A stretch of DNA of 53,290 nucleotides, from the NCBI GenBank assembly GCA_020347565.1, contig CP070732.1, positions 1,814,890-1,868,179 of the forward strand, read 5' to 3'. Origin of the DNA: Methanobacteriota archaeon. Its GTDB lineage: Archaea; Thermoplasmatota; Thermoplasmata; UBA10834. Within the stretch, counting starts at the first letter, position 1, and each line of letters opens with the position of its first letter. The notes beneath the pieces were generated by a model. The model did no database searches. It saw only the letters and a program-made list of their open reading frames with translations, and had not been told where the DNA came from. The position numbers and the translations under genes were made by a program. Positions 34,403 to 42,926 of this stretch are shown here, one piece after another.

Positions 34403-35758
34403 CTACCTGGCCGCCCTCATCTTCGTCAGCACTTCCTCGGCGACGGACAGCGTCGTGTCTATGTCGTCGTCCGTGAGCTCCGTGCATGTGTAGAGCGGTT
34501 TGTCGGGATGCAGATGTATGCCTCTCGCGAGCAGACCGTAGTCGAACTCCTTCCTGAGGTTCGCGTCGAAATGCATGCAGTCGCGGTAGCTGCGCGCGCA
34601 CTCCCTCGCGAACACCACATTGAAGGTGGACCCTGGGCCGACAGCGAGGGCCTCGAACCCCTGCCGACGGAACATGTCGTTGAGACCGTTTCTCAGCCGG
34701 GAGGTCTTGGCGGCCAGCCTCGGATAGGTGTCTGGCTCCTCGAGGACATCGATCGTCGCCATGCCTGCAGCGAGGACCGACGGATGTCCGTTGAACGTGC
34801 CGCCGTGGAACACACGGTTGTCTTTGGGACGGGTTGCCGGGTTGACGACGTCCATGATGTCCTCGCGTCCCAGGAACGCCCCAGCGGGAAACCCGCCCCC
34901 GACTATCTTACCCAGGCACATGACGTCGGGTGTGATGCCGTACATCGTCTGCGCGCCTCCGAGCCTGTCCATTCGGAACGCCGACATGACCTCATCGAAC
35001 ACCAGGATGATGTCCAGCTCCTCAGTCGTCTCCCTGACGGCCTTCAGGAACTCCGGGTTGGACTCGATGAACCCTCGCTGCACGGGCTCCATGATCACGG
35101 CCGCGAGGTCATCCTTGTGGGCCCTGAGCAGCCGCACGGTATCCTCGGCGTCGTTGAACGGCAGCACCTGGACGGACTGGAGCGTGTACTCGGATGTGCC
35201 CAGCGAGCAGGCGACGGGCTGCGGGGCCGCGTACGGCCCGGCGGTCTCCTCCGAGGGTGTCAGGCTGACAAGCGCCTCGTCGTAGCAGCCGTGGTAATGT
35301 CCCTCGAACTTGGCTATCCTGTTCTTTCTCTTGAAGCCCCTGCACACACGCAGGGCGTGCAGCGTGGCCTCCAGCCCTGAGTTCGTGAACCGCACGCGCT
35401 CAGCGCACGGGAATATGCGGTTCAGCCGCTCGGCCATCACCGTCTCAAGCTCATGAGGTGGGCCGAATATCGTCGTACCGTCCCGTTCCAGCTGCTTCCG
35501 TACCGCCTCGACCACCCTGGGATGCCCGTGGCCCAGTATCAGAGGACCGAAGCACAGCATGTAATCGATGTAGTCGTTCCCGTCAAGATCCCACAGGTGC
35601 GCGCCGGACGCCCTCTTGGCGAACACGGGGTACGGTGGGTAGAACTTGACGTTGCCTGTGACCCCGCCGGGGAGGTGTTCTCTGGCCCTGGCGAACCACT
35701 CGGCGCTCTTGCCGGTCCTCGCTTTGTACTCCGCGATGGGGTCGAAGCCGCCTGCCAT
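34403..35758 (-). CDS. Class III aminotransferase, GSA-aminomutase/beta-transaminase-like
   Basis: 451 residues, PLP-dependent fold type I. Seen: LPGGVTGNVKFYPPYPVF, LWDLDGNDYIDYMLCFGPLILGHGHP, FTNSGLEATLHALRV, FEGHYHG, LVFDEVMSAFR and the PLP Lys in CLGKIVGGGFPAGA. The N-terminal PGGVT...PYP-x-F pattern resembles beta-amino-acid transaminases such as beta-phenylalanine aminotransferase as much as glutamate-1-semialdehyde aminomutase; no haem-synthesis genes are nearby. Its start lies four bases after the CoA-transferase B stop, with GAGGTG as ribosome binding site, so it is the last gene of the thiolase operon. A 3-amino acid such as beta-lysine is a plausible substrate (inference). Confidence 0.88.
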   Translation of the reverse strand: MAGGFDPIAEYKARTGKSAEWFARAREHLPGGVTGNVKFYPPYPVFAKRASGAHLWDLDGNDYIDYMLCFGPLILGHGHPRVVEAVRKQLERDGTTIFGPPHELETVMAERLNRIFPCAERVRFTNSGLEATLHALRVCRGFKRKNRIAKFEGHYHGCYDEALVSLTPSEETAGPYAAPQPVACSLGTSEYTLQSVQVLPFNDAEDTVRLLRAHKDDLAAVIMEPVQRGFIESNPEFLKAVRETTEELDIILVFDEVMSAFRMDRLGGAQTMYGITPDVMCLGKIVGGGFPAGAFLGREDIMDVVNPATRPKDNRVFHGGTFNGHPSVLAAGMATIDVLEEPDTYPRLAAKTSRLRNGLNDMFRRQGFEALAVGPGSTFNVVFARECARSYRDCMHFDANLRKEFDYGLLARGIHLHPDKPLYTCTELTDDDIDTTLSVAEEVLTKMRAAR

Positions 35759-35762
35759 CAGT

Positions 35763-36524
35763 TCACCTCAGGTAGATCCCGTCCGGGTCCAGCGCACGCA
35801 GCGCCGAGACCTCTTCGTCGGTCGGCGGGGGGGTCGTCTGTAGGTCGTCCGCCACTTTAACCTCCCACGGCGTGTTCTCTCTAACCTGGTCCATCGTGAC
35901 GCCCTCGTGGAGCGCGGCAACGGTCATCTCGCCGGTCCGGTCGTCGAACTTGAACGTACACAGGTTCGTGATGACAGCGTACGGGCCTCCGCCCTGGAGC
36001 TTCAGCTCCTTCCATCGCTCCCTGCCTTCCACGAAGCCTGGGCTGGTGAGGAAGTCCACCTTCTCCACGAACCTGCGCTTCTGATGCGGCGTAATGACGA
36101 TTATCCTCTTCACGTTCGACGCGATGTCGCACGCTCCTCCGCTCCCAGGGAGCCTCACCTTGGGCTTCGCGTAGTCTCCTATGACCGTCGAGTTGATGTT
36201 TCCGTACCTGTCGATCTGTGCGCCCCCCAGGAAACCCACGTCTATGCGTCCGCCCTGCAGGTAGTACGCGAACTGCTCGTACATCGAGCAGACGCTCTTC
36301 GCACCGCTGACGAGGCATGGGTCGCCGATCGACAGGGGCATCCTCGTCGGGTTGGAGCCCACGGCGCCGGATTCGTACACCATCAGGAGCCTCGGGGCGT
36401 GCAGGCGCTTTGCCAGGTTGGCCGCCAGGTTGGGGACCCCTACGCCCACCAGCACGGACTCGCCATCCTTCAGCTCACGCGCCGCCACGATCACCATTAA
36501 CTCTGTGGAACTCACGTCGGGCAT
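35763..36524 (-). CDS. CoA-transferase subunit B (glutaconate/3-oxoacid type)
   Basis: 253 residues of family I CoA-transferase beta subunits. Seen: VGVGVPNLAANLAKRLHAPRL, YESGAVGSNP (with the Glu normally forming the CoA thioester in this family), GGAQIDRYGNINSTVIGDY, LPGSGGACDIASNVKRIIVI and GPYAVITNLCTFKFD. With subunit A it moves CoA between carboxylic acids without spending ATP. The ATG at 36524 is preferred because it immediately follows the subunit A stop. The acyl substrate is not evident; adjacent genes point to a 3-oxoacid. Confidence 0.9.
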   Translation of the reverse strand: MPDVSSTELMVIVAARELKDGESVLVGVGVPNLAANLAKRLHAPRLLMVYESGAVGSNPTRMPLSIGDPCLVSGAKSVCSMYEQFAYYLQGGRIDVGFLGGAQIDRYGNINSTVIGDYAKPKVRLPGSGGACDIASNVKRIIVITPHQKRRFVEKVDFLTSPGFVEGRERWKELKLQGGGPYAVITNLCTFKFDDRTGEMTVAALHEGVTMDQVRENTPWEVKVADDLQTTPPPTDEEVSALRALDPDGIYLR

Positions 36525-36526
36525 CT

Positions 36527-37444
36527 TCACACGCTCCCGTAATCGACCGGTACGCTGAGCGCGGGCGTTGGCTTGAGGCGCTCCATCGTACCCGCCGGCA
36601 GCTTCTCCATGTACTCCCTCCGGTCCGCCACACCGAACACCCATTCCTCCAGGTACCCGAGCGTGGCCTCATGCTCCTTCGTTATCTTGTCCCATTCGAC
36701 GTAGAACTCGTTGTCCCTGTCGTAGTACCCCTGTACGTACGAGGGGTGGGAGCACCACGGCTCGTGTACGACCGCGTGGACGAGGAAATCCGGCACGAGC
36801 GTTCTGTTCGGGTCGGACCGTATGACGCTCTCGTCGACGATCTCCTCGGCGCTAAAGATGACTCTCTTCGCGGCGAAGGCGGCGTCCTTCTGCTCGCCTA
36901 TTATGCCCCATATGTGCGAGTTGCCGTTGACGTCGGCCTTCTGCACATGGACGACCGCCACATCCGGCCTCAACGGCGGGACCACGGAGGTGGTGTCGCC
37001 TGTGTACGGGTCCACCACGGTCTTCATGAGCGGGTTCATCGGTGGCAGGTCAGACCCGAGGTTCGTGCGCATCGGAAGGAACGGCATGTTCGTCGCGCCC
37101 GCGAAGAGCCTCCCCGAGAGCCCGAAGTGAGTGTACTCCTCGATCTCGAGCGGGGCGGGGACGCCCTTCTCGTGTGCCCTTCGAAAGCATCTGAGAGAGC
37201 CGACGCCGGGGTTGCCGGCGTAGCTGAATATGATCTTCCTGGCGCATCCCGCAGCAATCATCTGGTCGTATATGATGTCAGGCGTCGCCCTCGCCAGGAC
37301 GAGGTCCTTCCTCCTCTGCCTGATTATCTCATGCCCCGCGGCGAACGGTATCATGTGCGTGAACCCCGAGAGGTACGCCGTGTCACCGTCCCTGACGTGC
37401 TTCGCGACCGCCTCCTTCATCGACATCAACTTGCCAGCTTCCAT
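36527..37444 (-). CDS. CoA-transferase subunit A (glutaconate/3-oxoacid type)
   Basis: 305 residues. The alpha subunit has the opening SMKEAVAKHVRDGDTAYLSGFTHMIPFAAGHEIIRQ, FSYAGNPGVGSLRCFRRA and PPLRPDVAVVHVQKADVNGN, typical of the GctA-like group. Start ATG overlaps the DUF35 stop (TGATG) and the stop is two bases from the subunit B start, so both subunits are made together. It lacks the Glu nucleophile, which lies in subunit B, as expected. Confidence 0.9.
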   Translation of the reverse strand: MEAGKLMSMKEAVAKHVRDGDTAYLSGFTHMIPFAAGHEIIRQRRKDLVLARATPDIIYDQMIAAGCARKIIFSYAGNPGVGSLRCFRRAHEKGVPAPLEIEEYTHFGLSGRLFAGATNMPFLPMRTNLGSDLPPMNPLMKTVVDPYTGDTTSVVPPLRPDVAVVHVQKADVNGNSHIWGIIGEQKDAAFAAKRVIFSAEEIVDESVIRSDPNRTLVPDFLVHAVVHEPWCSHPSYVQGYYDRDNEFYVEWDKITKEHEATLGYLEEWVFGVADRREYMEKLPAGTMERLKPTPALSVPVDYGSV

Positions 37445-37869
37445 CACATCACCTTCTCCTCAGGTACGAACTTGAACCCGTATCGAATGACGCCCTCCTC
37501 GCTGTACACCTTCCTCAGCTCCGTGTTGACGGACATCCCTATGGAGACGTCCTTGGGCGCGACGTCCGCTATCTGTCCGATCACCTTCGGGCCCTCCTCG
37601 AGCTCGACAATTGCGACCGGGTACGTCCCGCCGGCCTTCTCCTGTTCCTCGAACTCAGGCGGCGCGCCCCCCGCGCCTATGAGCACGTACGTGTGCACCT
37701 TTCCTCTGCCGCTGAGCTGGACTTCGTCGAATTCCGTGGACGAGTTGCAGTACTTGCAGACGCCCTTCGGCGGGAAGACGACCTTCCCGCACTTCCTGCA
37801 CTTCTGTCCGATCATCCTGTAACGCTGTGGTATCGTCCTCCAATACATGGGAACCGAGACATGAGCCAT
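37444..37869 (-). CDS. DUF35 zinc-ribbon/OB-fold protein
   Basis: 141 residues. The rubredoxin-like zinc site CRKC...CKYC (about 24-41) is followed by an OB fold with GKVHTYVLIG and YPVAIVELEEGPKVIGQI. In archaea DUF35 bridges acetoacetyl-CoA thiolase and HMG-CoA synthase in a substrate-channelling complex, and related proteins assist thiolase-fold enzymes in steroid breakdown. Its position directly after thiolase and HMG-CoA-synthase-like genes fits such a scaffold. ATG 37869 follows GGTGAGGTG by six bases; an in-frame GTG at 37878 is the alternative. Confidence 0.92.
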   Translation of the reverse strand: MAHVSVPMYWRTIPQRYRMIGQKCRKCGKVVFPPKGVCKYCNSSTEFDEVQLSGRGKVHTYVLIGAGGAPPEFEEQEKAGGTYPVAIVELEEGPKVIGQIADVAPKDVSIGMSVNTELRKVYSEEGVIRYGFKFVPEEKVM

Positions 37870-37879
37870 GCCTAACACC

Positions 37880-38896
37880 TCACCTTATCGCGCCCTTGAG
37901 CTTGAGATACTGGATGTAGTCTATGTACTCCTTTCGCGCCACATCCGCCTCGACAGAGGGGACGGAGCGCCTATCGCCGACGACCTTGAAGCTCATTGCG
38001 TCGCTTGCCGCGCCCGAGCCGTAGCTTATCGCCAATATCCGATCGCCCCGCTCCGCCCTGTCGATCGACGCCGCCAGCGATATCGGTACAGATGCGGAGC
38101 CAAGGTCTCCCAGCTCGGTGGCGACCATTGCTCCGGCGAGCTGGGAGTCGGAGAATCCGAGCTTCTTCGCAATCGCTCCGGGCGTTCTCACATCGGGCTG
38201 CTGGATGGCCACATAGGCATAGTCCTCGGGCCCGACGCTCAACTTCTTCATCAGGGCGGCCGCCGCGTTCGTCGTCGTCCGGATGAGCGACGACTGGGCG
38301 AACTTTCTGACGTTCAGGTCGTGGACCAGTCCGCCGTCCTTCGGGCGAAACCTCTCGCCGAAATGCTCGCTCGCATACGACGCAGAGCCCTCGAACTCGG
38401 CTATGAGGTCGTTGTCGGAGAATACATAGGCTGCCGCGCCAGCCCCGAAGCCGTGCTCGACCTGGGCCCACATGCTGGCCCTCGGCGAATCGGCGACCGA
38501 GCATACGGCGCAGGATCCCGGCCTCGCGAGCACGTGCTCGATAGAGACCATCATCGCTTCCGTGCCTGCCCTCGAAGAGGTCGTATGGTCGGACACGAGC
38601 GCGTCGTTCGGCATACCGAGGCTAGTCGTCACCGTGCCGGACAGCAACTTCTCGGCATAGGGTGCGGAGGTGGATGCGAGCGCGAACCGTGTGACCTTCC
38701 CGGGGTCGAGCCCGGCCGAGGTCAAGGCCCTCCTTGACGCCTTCGTCGCGAATGTCAGCACATCCTCGTCGAACCCCATGACAGCCTTCTCCTTCACGCC
38801 GGAAGCGCGGAACGCTCCCCAGGCCTTCGCGTACTCCTCCTTCTTGACCCTGAGCCTCGGAATCGAGACGCCGTAACCAGATATGCCGACGGCCAT
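37880..38896 (-). CDS. HMG-CoA-synthase-like thiolase-fold protein lacking the catalytic triad
   Basis: 338 residues with clear archaeal HMG-CoA synthase architecture: VGISGYGVSIPRLRV, FDEDVLTFATKASRRAL, EDYAYVAIQQPD and ILAISYGSGAASDAM. The catalytic residues are replaced. The Glu of GSES is Thr76 (ASTS), the nucleophilic Cys of EFACKAGT is Ser108 (TTSSRAGT), and the His of FHQP is Gln232 (IQQP). Condensation of acetyl- and acetoacetyl-CoA is therefore unlikely; a structural or substrate-binding role with the thiolase and DUF35 protein is more likely. ATG 38896 follows GGAGGTG. Comparison is to family motifs known to me, not a computed alignment. Confidence 0.85.
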   Translation of the reverse strand: MAVGISGYGVSIPRLRVKKEEYAKAWGAFRASGVKEKAVMGFDEDVLTFATKASRRALTSAGLDPGKVTRFALASTSAPYAEKLLSGTVTTSLGMPNDALVSDHTTSSRAGTEAMMVSIEHVLARPGSCAVCSVADSPRASMWAQVEHGFGAGAAAYVFSDNDLIAEFEGSASYASEHFGERFRPKDGGLVHDLNVRKFAQSSLIRTTTNAAAALMKKLSVGPEDYAYVAIQQPDVRTPGAIAKKLGFSDSQLAGAMVATELGDLGSASVPISLAASIDRAERGDRILAISYGSGAASDAMSFKVVGDRRSVPSVEADVARKEYIDYIQYLKLKGAIR

Positions 38897-38903
38897 GTCC
38901 TCT

Positions 38904-40070
38904 TCACCTCCCCAGGATCGATACGGAGACCGTCCCTCCGGACCCCCCGACATTGTGTATCAACCCTGTCTCCGCCCCCTTGACCTGTCTCGAGGGCTTC
39001 TGTACGGTCTCCCTGAGCTGGTTGAAGATCTCGTATGCCTGCCCCGTTCCTGTCGAACCGATCGGATGGCCCTTCGATTTCAGCCCTCCGCTCGCGTTCA
39101 CTGGCTTGTCGCCACCTATCTTCGAGCGGCCTTCCTCGATAAACTTGCCGCCCTCGCCCTTCTCGCAGAATCCCAGGTCCTCGTACGCCAGCAGCTCCGC
39201 GATCGTGAAGCAATCGTGCACCTCCGCGGCGTGTATGTCCGTCGGCGTGACGCCGGCCATCTCGTAGGCAGCCCGGGCCGCCCTCTTGGTGCCCTCCAGG
39301 GTCACCGTGCTGACCCTGTCGTGTATAGCCAGATAGTCGCTCGAAGTGCCGAAACCCCTTATGTGGACCGGAGTGTCGGTGAACTCAGAGGCGATGTCCG
39401 CATCGCATATTAGCACTGCGGACGCCCCGTCGGTCGTAGAACAGCAGTCGAACAGGTTCAGGGGACGCGCGACGTAGGGGCTCTTCATGGCCTTGTCGAG
39501 CGTGATCTCCCTCTGGAACTGCGCCTTTGGGTTCAGCGCGCCGTTCGCGTGGTTCTTCACAGCGACGGACGACAGCTGCTCTCTGGTAGTCCCGAACTCG
39601 TGCATGTGCCTGTGGGCTATGAGCGCGTAAAGGCCAGCGAAGGTCGTGCCGGCAAGGCGCTCGTACTCGGTATCGCCTGAGACGCCCAGCCAGTACTTCT
39701 GCTTCACGCCAGAGACGTCGGTCATCTTCTCCACGCCGCCCGCTATGACGACGTCGTGCGCTCCCGACATCACGTCCATCGCGGCGTTGACGATTGCGTA
39801 GCCGCCGGACGCACATGCGTTCTCCACGCGCAGCGTGTGCACGTATGGGAGGCCGACGAACTCCGACACCAGCGCCGACATGTTACCCAGCTGGAACCCT
39901 CCGGAGCCCAGGTTGCCGATGTACGCGGCCCCTATCCGCGAGGGGTCGACACCCTTGTCGACGCTGTCCAGCATGTCACGATACGCTTCGAGGAACAGCT
40001 CCTTGATGCCCTTCTCCGGGAACTCGCCATACCTGCTCTGCCCAGCACCGACGATTGCGACCTTCTTCAT
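38904..40070 (-). CDS. Thiolase (SCP2-type, acetyl-CoA acetyltransferase family)
   Basis: 388 residues, full length. The acyl-accepting Cys86 lies in VENACASGGYA, followed by VIAGGVEKMTD, HDCFTIAELLAYEDLGF, GLKSKGHPIGSTG (catalytic His) and the closing HNVGGSGGTVSVSILG, where a glycine stands in the second-Cys position as in SCP2-type archaeal thiolases. It cleaves or forms 3-oxoacyl-CoA. It is the first gene of the six-gene minus-strand operon and has a TATA box at 40148-40155. Archaeal relatives work in a complex with DUF35 and HMG-CoA synthase; here the synthase partner is degenerate, suggesting a degradative direction. Confidence 0.93.
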   Translation of the reverse strand: MKKVAIVGAGQSRYGEFPEKGIKELFLEAYRDMLDSVDKGVDPSRIGAAYIGNLGSGGFQLGNMSALVSEFVGLPYVHTLRVENACASGGYAIVNAAMDVMSGAHDVVIAGGVEKMTDVSGVKQKYWLGVSGDTEYERLAGTTFAGLYALIAHRHMHEFGTTREQLSSVAVKNHANGALNPKAQFQREITLDKAMKSPYVARPLNLFDCCSTTDGASAVLICDADIASEFTDTPVHIRGFGTSSDYLAIHDRVSTVTLEGTKRAARAAYEMAGVTPTDIHAAEVHDCFTIAELLAYEDLGFCEKGEGGKFIEEGRSKIGGDKPVNASGGLKSKGHPIGSTGTGQAYEIFNQLRETVQKPSRQVKGAETGLIHNVGGSGGTVSVSILGR

Positions 40071-40147
40071 CTCAATCCCCCGCTCGCACGCTTCTAGTGC
40101 GGACGAATCCGATAGTCTGGATTGGCCGATGTTGAAACAAGAACTCG

Positions 40148-40155
40148 GATATATA
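40148..40155 (-). promoter_or_regulatory. TATA box for thiolase operon
   Basis: TATATATC-type sequence (minus strand GGTTATATATCC, 40146-40157) about 80 bases before the thiolase ATG. It lies in the 285-base interval shared with the divergent kamA, so both units could be co-regulated. The rest of the interval shows no gene. Confidence 0.55.
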
Positions 40156-40300
40156 ACCGTTGGCGACTAACACGCCGTCTGCCTCGCATCTCTCGAACGG
40201 ACGCCTGCGGAGCGGAGGCGCCCACGGCCCTTGAATCAGGCTTCCGATTTCGTACCGGTCAATCGACCTTCGTAACGGCCTTTCAGCGACGCATGGATAG

Positions 40301-40309
40301 CTAATTATC
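40301..40309 (+). promoter_or_regulatory. TATA-like element for kamA
   Basis: CTAATTATC lies about 50 bases before the kamA ATG at 40356; AAAGGAG (40341-40347) is the ribosome binding site. Confidence 0.4.
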
Positions 40310-40355
40310 GAATGACGCAATGCTAGTCACCAATCAGACGAAAGGAGCAATGAGC

Positions 40356-41630
40356 ATGAGAAGCTACACGGACATACCGCTCTGGAAGGACGTGGAGCCT
40401 GAGAGGTGGAACGACTGGAGATGGCAGCTCAGGAACAGGATCACCAAGGTAGACCAGCTCAAGGAGGTCATCAACCTCACACCCGCCGAGGAGGAGGGCG
40501 TCCGCAAGTCGCTGGAGATGCTCAGGATGGCCATAACGCCCTACTTCGCCACGCTGATGGACCCGTCCGACCCCTATTGCCCGGTGAGGCGTCAAGCGGT
40601 GCCGACCTCAGACGAAGTGGACTTCTCTGAGGCGGACATGGAAGACCCGCTCTTCGAGGATATCGACTCGCCGGTGCGCGGGCTGACACACAGATACCCC
40701 GACAAGGTGCTGTTCCTCATAACCGATCAGTGCGGCATGTACTGCAGGCACTGCACGAGAAGGAGGCTCGCTGGACAGACCGACAAGGAGCGGGACAAGG
40801 CGTCGATCGATGCGGTCATCAAATACATAGACGGACACAGCGAGATCAGGGACGTGCTGTTGTCCGGCGGAGACCCGTTGCTGGTCTCCGACGAGAAGCT
40901 GGAGGACATAATCACCCGGCTCCAGGCCATCGAGCACGTCGACATAGTGCGCATTGGCAGCAGAGCCCCGTGCACGCTGCCTCAAAGGGTGACGCCCGCG
41001 CTGTGCGAGATGCTGAAACGCCATCACCCGATCTGGCTCAACTCGCACTTCAACCACCCGAAGGAGATAACGCCGGAATCGAAGAGGGCAGTCGAGCTGC
41101 TCGCCGACTCGGGAATCCCCGTCGGCAACCAGTCTGTGCTGCTCAAGGGCGTAAACGACTGCTCGGTCATAATGAAGAAGCTGGTGCAGGACCTTGTCAA
41201 GATTCGATGCAGGCCGTACTACTTCTACCAGTGCGACATGTCCCGCGGAATCGAGCATTTCAGAACCTCCGTCGCTAAGGGGGTAGAGATATCCGAGGCG
41301 CTCAGAGGGCACACCTCCGGCTTCGCTGTCCCGATGTTCATTGTGGACGCACCGGGAGGCGGTGGCAAGATACCCATCTCACCCCAGTACCTGATATCGA
41401 TGTCCGACAAGCGCGTGATTCTCAGGAACTACGAGGGCGGCACGTTCCAGTACAGGGAGCCCAAGGACCGCGTCAGCGTCTGTCCTCCGACATGCAGGCT
41501 GTGCAAGGACCACCCGGAGATCGAGAGCACAGAGGGCGTATCGGGCGTGTTGTCTGGCAAGAAGTTCGCCCTCGTGCCCGAGGGCACCGCAAGGGCCAAG
41601 CGGAGGGAGCAGTTCGACGAGAAAGGGTAG
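40356..41630 (+). CDS. kamA: L-lysine 2,3-aminomutase
   Basis: 424 residues. This radical SAM/PLP enzyme interconverts L-lysine and beta-lysine (3,6-diaminohexanoate). The cluster motif C-x3-C-x2-C is at 126-133 (CGMYCRHC), followed by DVLLSGGDPL, the PLP Lys in VDAPGGGGK, and a C-terminal Cys pair CPPTCRLC of the zinc site. The two Asp that hold the lysine side-chain amine, in QCDMS and IVDAP, are conserved, unlike glutamate 2,3-aminomutases. ATG 40356 is eight bases after GGAG; ATG 40350 is too close. No beta-lysine acetyltransferase gene follows, so osmolyte synthesis is less likely than catabolism. Confidence 0.94.
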   Translation: MRSYTDIPLWKDVEPERWNDWRWQLRNRITKVDQLKEVINLTPAEEEGVRKSLEMLRMAITPYFATLMDPSDPYCPVRRQAVPTSDEVDFSEADMEDPLFEDIDSPVRGLTHRYPDKVLFLITDQCGMYCRHCTRRRLAGQTDKERDKASIDAVIKYIDGHSEIRDVLLSGGDPLLVSDEKLEDIITRLQAIEHVDIVRIGSRAPCTLPQRVTPALCEMLKRHHPIWLNSHFNHPKEITPESKRAVELLADSGIPVGNQSVLLKGVNDCSVIMKKLVQDLVKIRCRPYYFYQCDMSRGIEHFRTSVAKGVEISEALRGHTSGFAVPMFIVDAPGGGGKIPISPQYLISMSDKRVILRNYEGGTFQYREPKDRVSVCPPTCRLCKDHPEIESTEGVSGVLSGKKFALVPEGTARAKRREQFDEKG

Positions 41631-41721
41631 CTGGAGGGCGTTGGGACAGGCCGAAACGCTCGCTCCGAAAAGATTAAGAGCGGGCAGAATATCCATCTTC
41701 CAGGTTCTGCGAGGCGAGCGC

Positions 41722-42918
41722 GTGGACAGGAATATTCTGATACACGAATTGTCGAATACCCCCGTCGAGGGGCAATCGGTTGAGTTCGTCGAGAGGAAGG
41801 GCGTGGGACACCCCGACAGCATCGCTGACGGACTCGCGGAGAGCGTCAGCAGGGCGCTCTGCAAGATGTACCTCAAGCGGTACGACCGGATACTTCACCA
41901 CAACACCGACGAAACGCAGATAGTCGGAGGCCAGTCGGCGCCCAAGTTCGGCGGCGGGGCGATACTCGAGCCCACGTACATCCTGCTCGTGGGAAGAGCG
42001 ACCACCAGCGTGAACGGCGAGAGGCTCCCCTACCGCACGTGCGCCATGAAGGCCGCGTACTCGTACCTGCAGAACACCTGCAAGAGCCTAGACGTCGACT
42101 GGGGGATCGTCCTGGACTGCATGATCGGCCAGGGCAGCGTGGACCTGCGCGGCGTGTACGAGACGCGCAGGAAGCTGTCGAACGACACTTCGTTCGGCGT
42201 GGGCTTCGCTCCCCTGAGCGAGACCGAGAGGATCACGCTCGAGACGGAACAGTTCATAAACCGCAAGCTGTGTCAGAAGCTCCCCGAGATCGGAGAGGAT
42301 GTCAAAGTGATGACCTGCAGGAACGGGTCAGAGATAGACATGACCATCGCCGCCGCGCTCGTATCCTCGAAGGTGCCTGACAAGGACCATTACATCTCGG
42401 TCATGGAGCAGTGCCGCGAGAACGTGCATGACTTCGCCTCGCGTTTCACCGAGCGGGATCTGAAGGTGTCGGTCAACACGGCCGACGACTACGGGAACGG
42501 CATCTATTACCTGACAGTATCCGGGCTATCGATGGAGAACGGCGATGACGGTTCCGTCGGCAGGGGCAACAGGGTGAACGGCCTCATCACGCCCATGCGC
42601 CCGATGAGCATGGAGGCGTCTGCGGGCAAGAATCCTGTAACGCACGTCGGCAAACTCTACAACATCCTGTCGAACCAGGCGGCGCAGAAGATACACGAGG
42701 TCGGCGGCGGGGACATAACTGAGGTACACACGCGCATACTGTCTCAGATTGGCAAGCCGATCGACGAGCCGCAGGCAGCAAGTGCGAACGTGATATTCGC
42801 TGACAACGTCGACAAGGCCAAGTACACCCGCGAGGCGCGCGCGGTGTTCGATGAGATGCTGCAGAGTATAGACGATCTGACCATGCAGATCGTCGACGGC
42901 AAGATAGACGTCTTCTGA
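41722..42918 (+). CDS. mat: S-adenosylmethionine synthetase, archaeal type
   Basis: 398 residues. It makes S-adenosylmethionine from methionine and ATP. The archaeal-type sequence shows [59 protein letters not shown] and [20 protein letters not shown]. The GTG at 41722 is chosen because GAGG lies about eight bases upstream and the protein then begins at the family's usual residue. It follows kamA by 91 bases; kamA uses SAM as radical source, so the neighbourhood may be meaningful. Confidence 0.95.
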   Translation: MDRNILIHELSNTPVEGQSVEFVERKGVGHPDSIADGLAESVSRALCKMYLKRYDRILHHNTDETQIVGGQSAPKFGGGAILEPTYILLVGRATTSVNGERLPYRTCAMKAAYSYLQNTCKSLDVDWGIVLDCMIGQGSVDLRGVYETRRKLSNDTSFGVGFAPLSETERITLETEQFINRKLCQKLPEIGEDVKVMTCRNGSEIDMTIAAALVSSKVPDKDHYISVMEQCRENVHDFASRFTERDLKVSVNTADDYGNGIYYLTVSGLSMENGDDGSVGRGNRVNGLITPMRPMSMEASAGKNPVTHVGKLYNILSNQAAQKIHEVGGGDITEVHTRILSQIGKPIDEPQAASANVIFADNVDKAKYTREARAVFDEMLQSIDDLTMQIVDGKIDVF

Positions 42919-42926
42919 ACGAGTCC

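Noticed and set aside
34403..35758. Glutamate-1-semialdehyde aminomutase for haem synthesis
   Set aside because: It is similar in family, but its N-terminal pattern suits beta-transaminases and it is in a thiolase/CoA-transferase operon with no haem genes.
37880..40070. Ordinary mevalonate-pathway thiolase/HMG-CoA synthase pair
   Set aside because: The synthase homologue lacks all three catalytic residues and the operon contains a CoA-transferase and an aminotransferase.
40356..41630. Osmolyte N-epsilon-acetyl-beta-lysine synthesis
   Set aside because: The acetyltransferase gene that normally accompanies the aminomutase is absent; S-adenosylmethionine synthetase follows instead.
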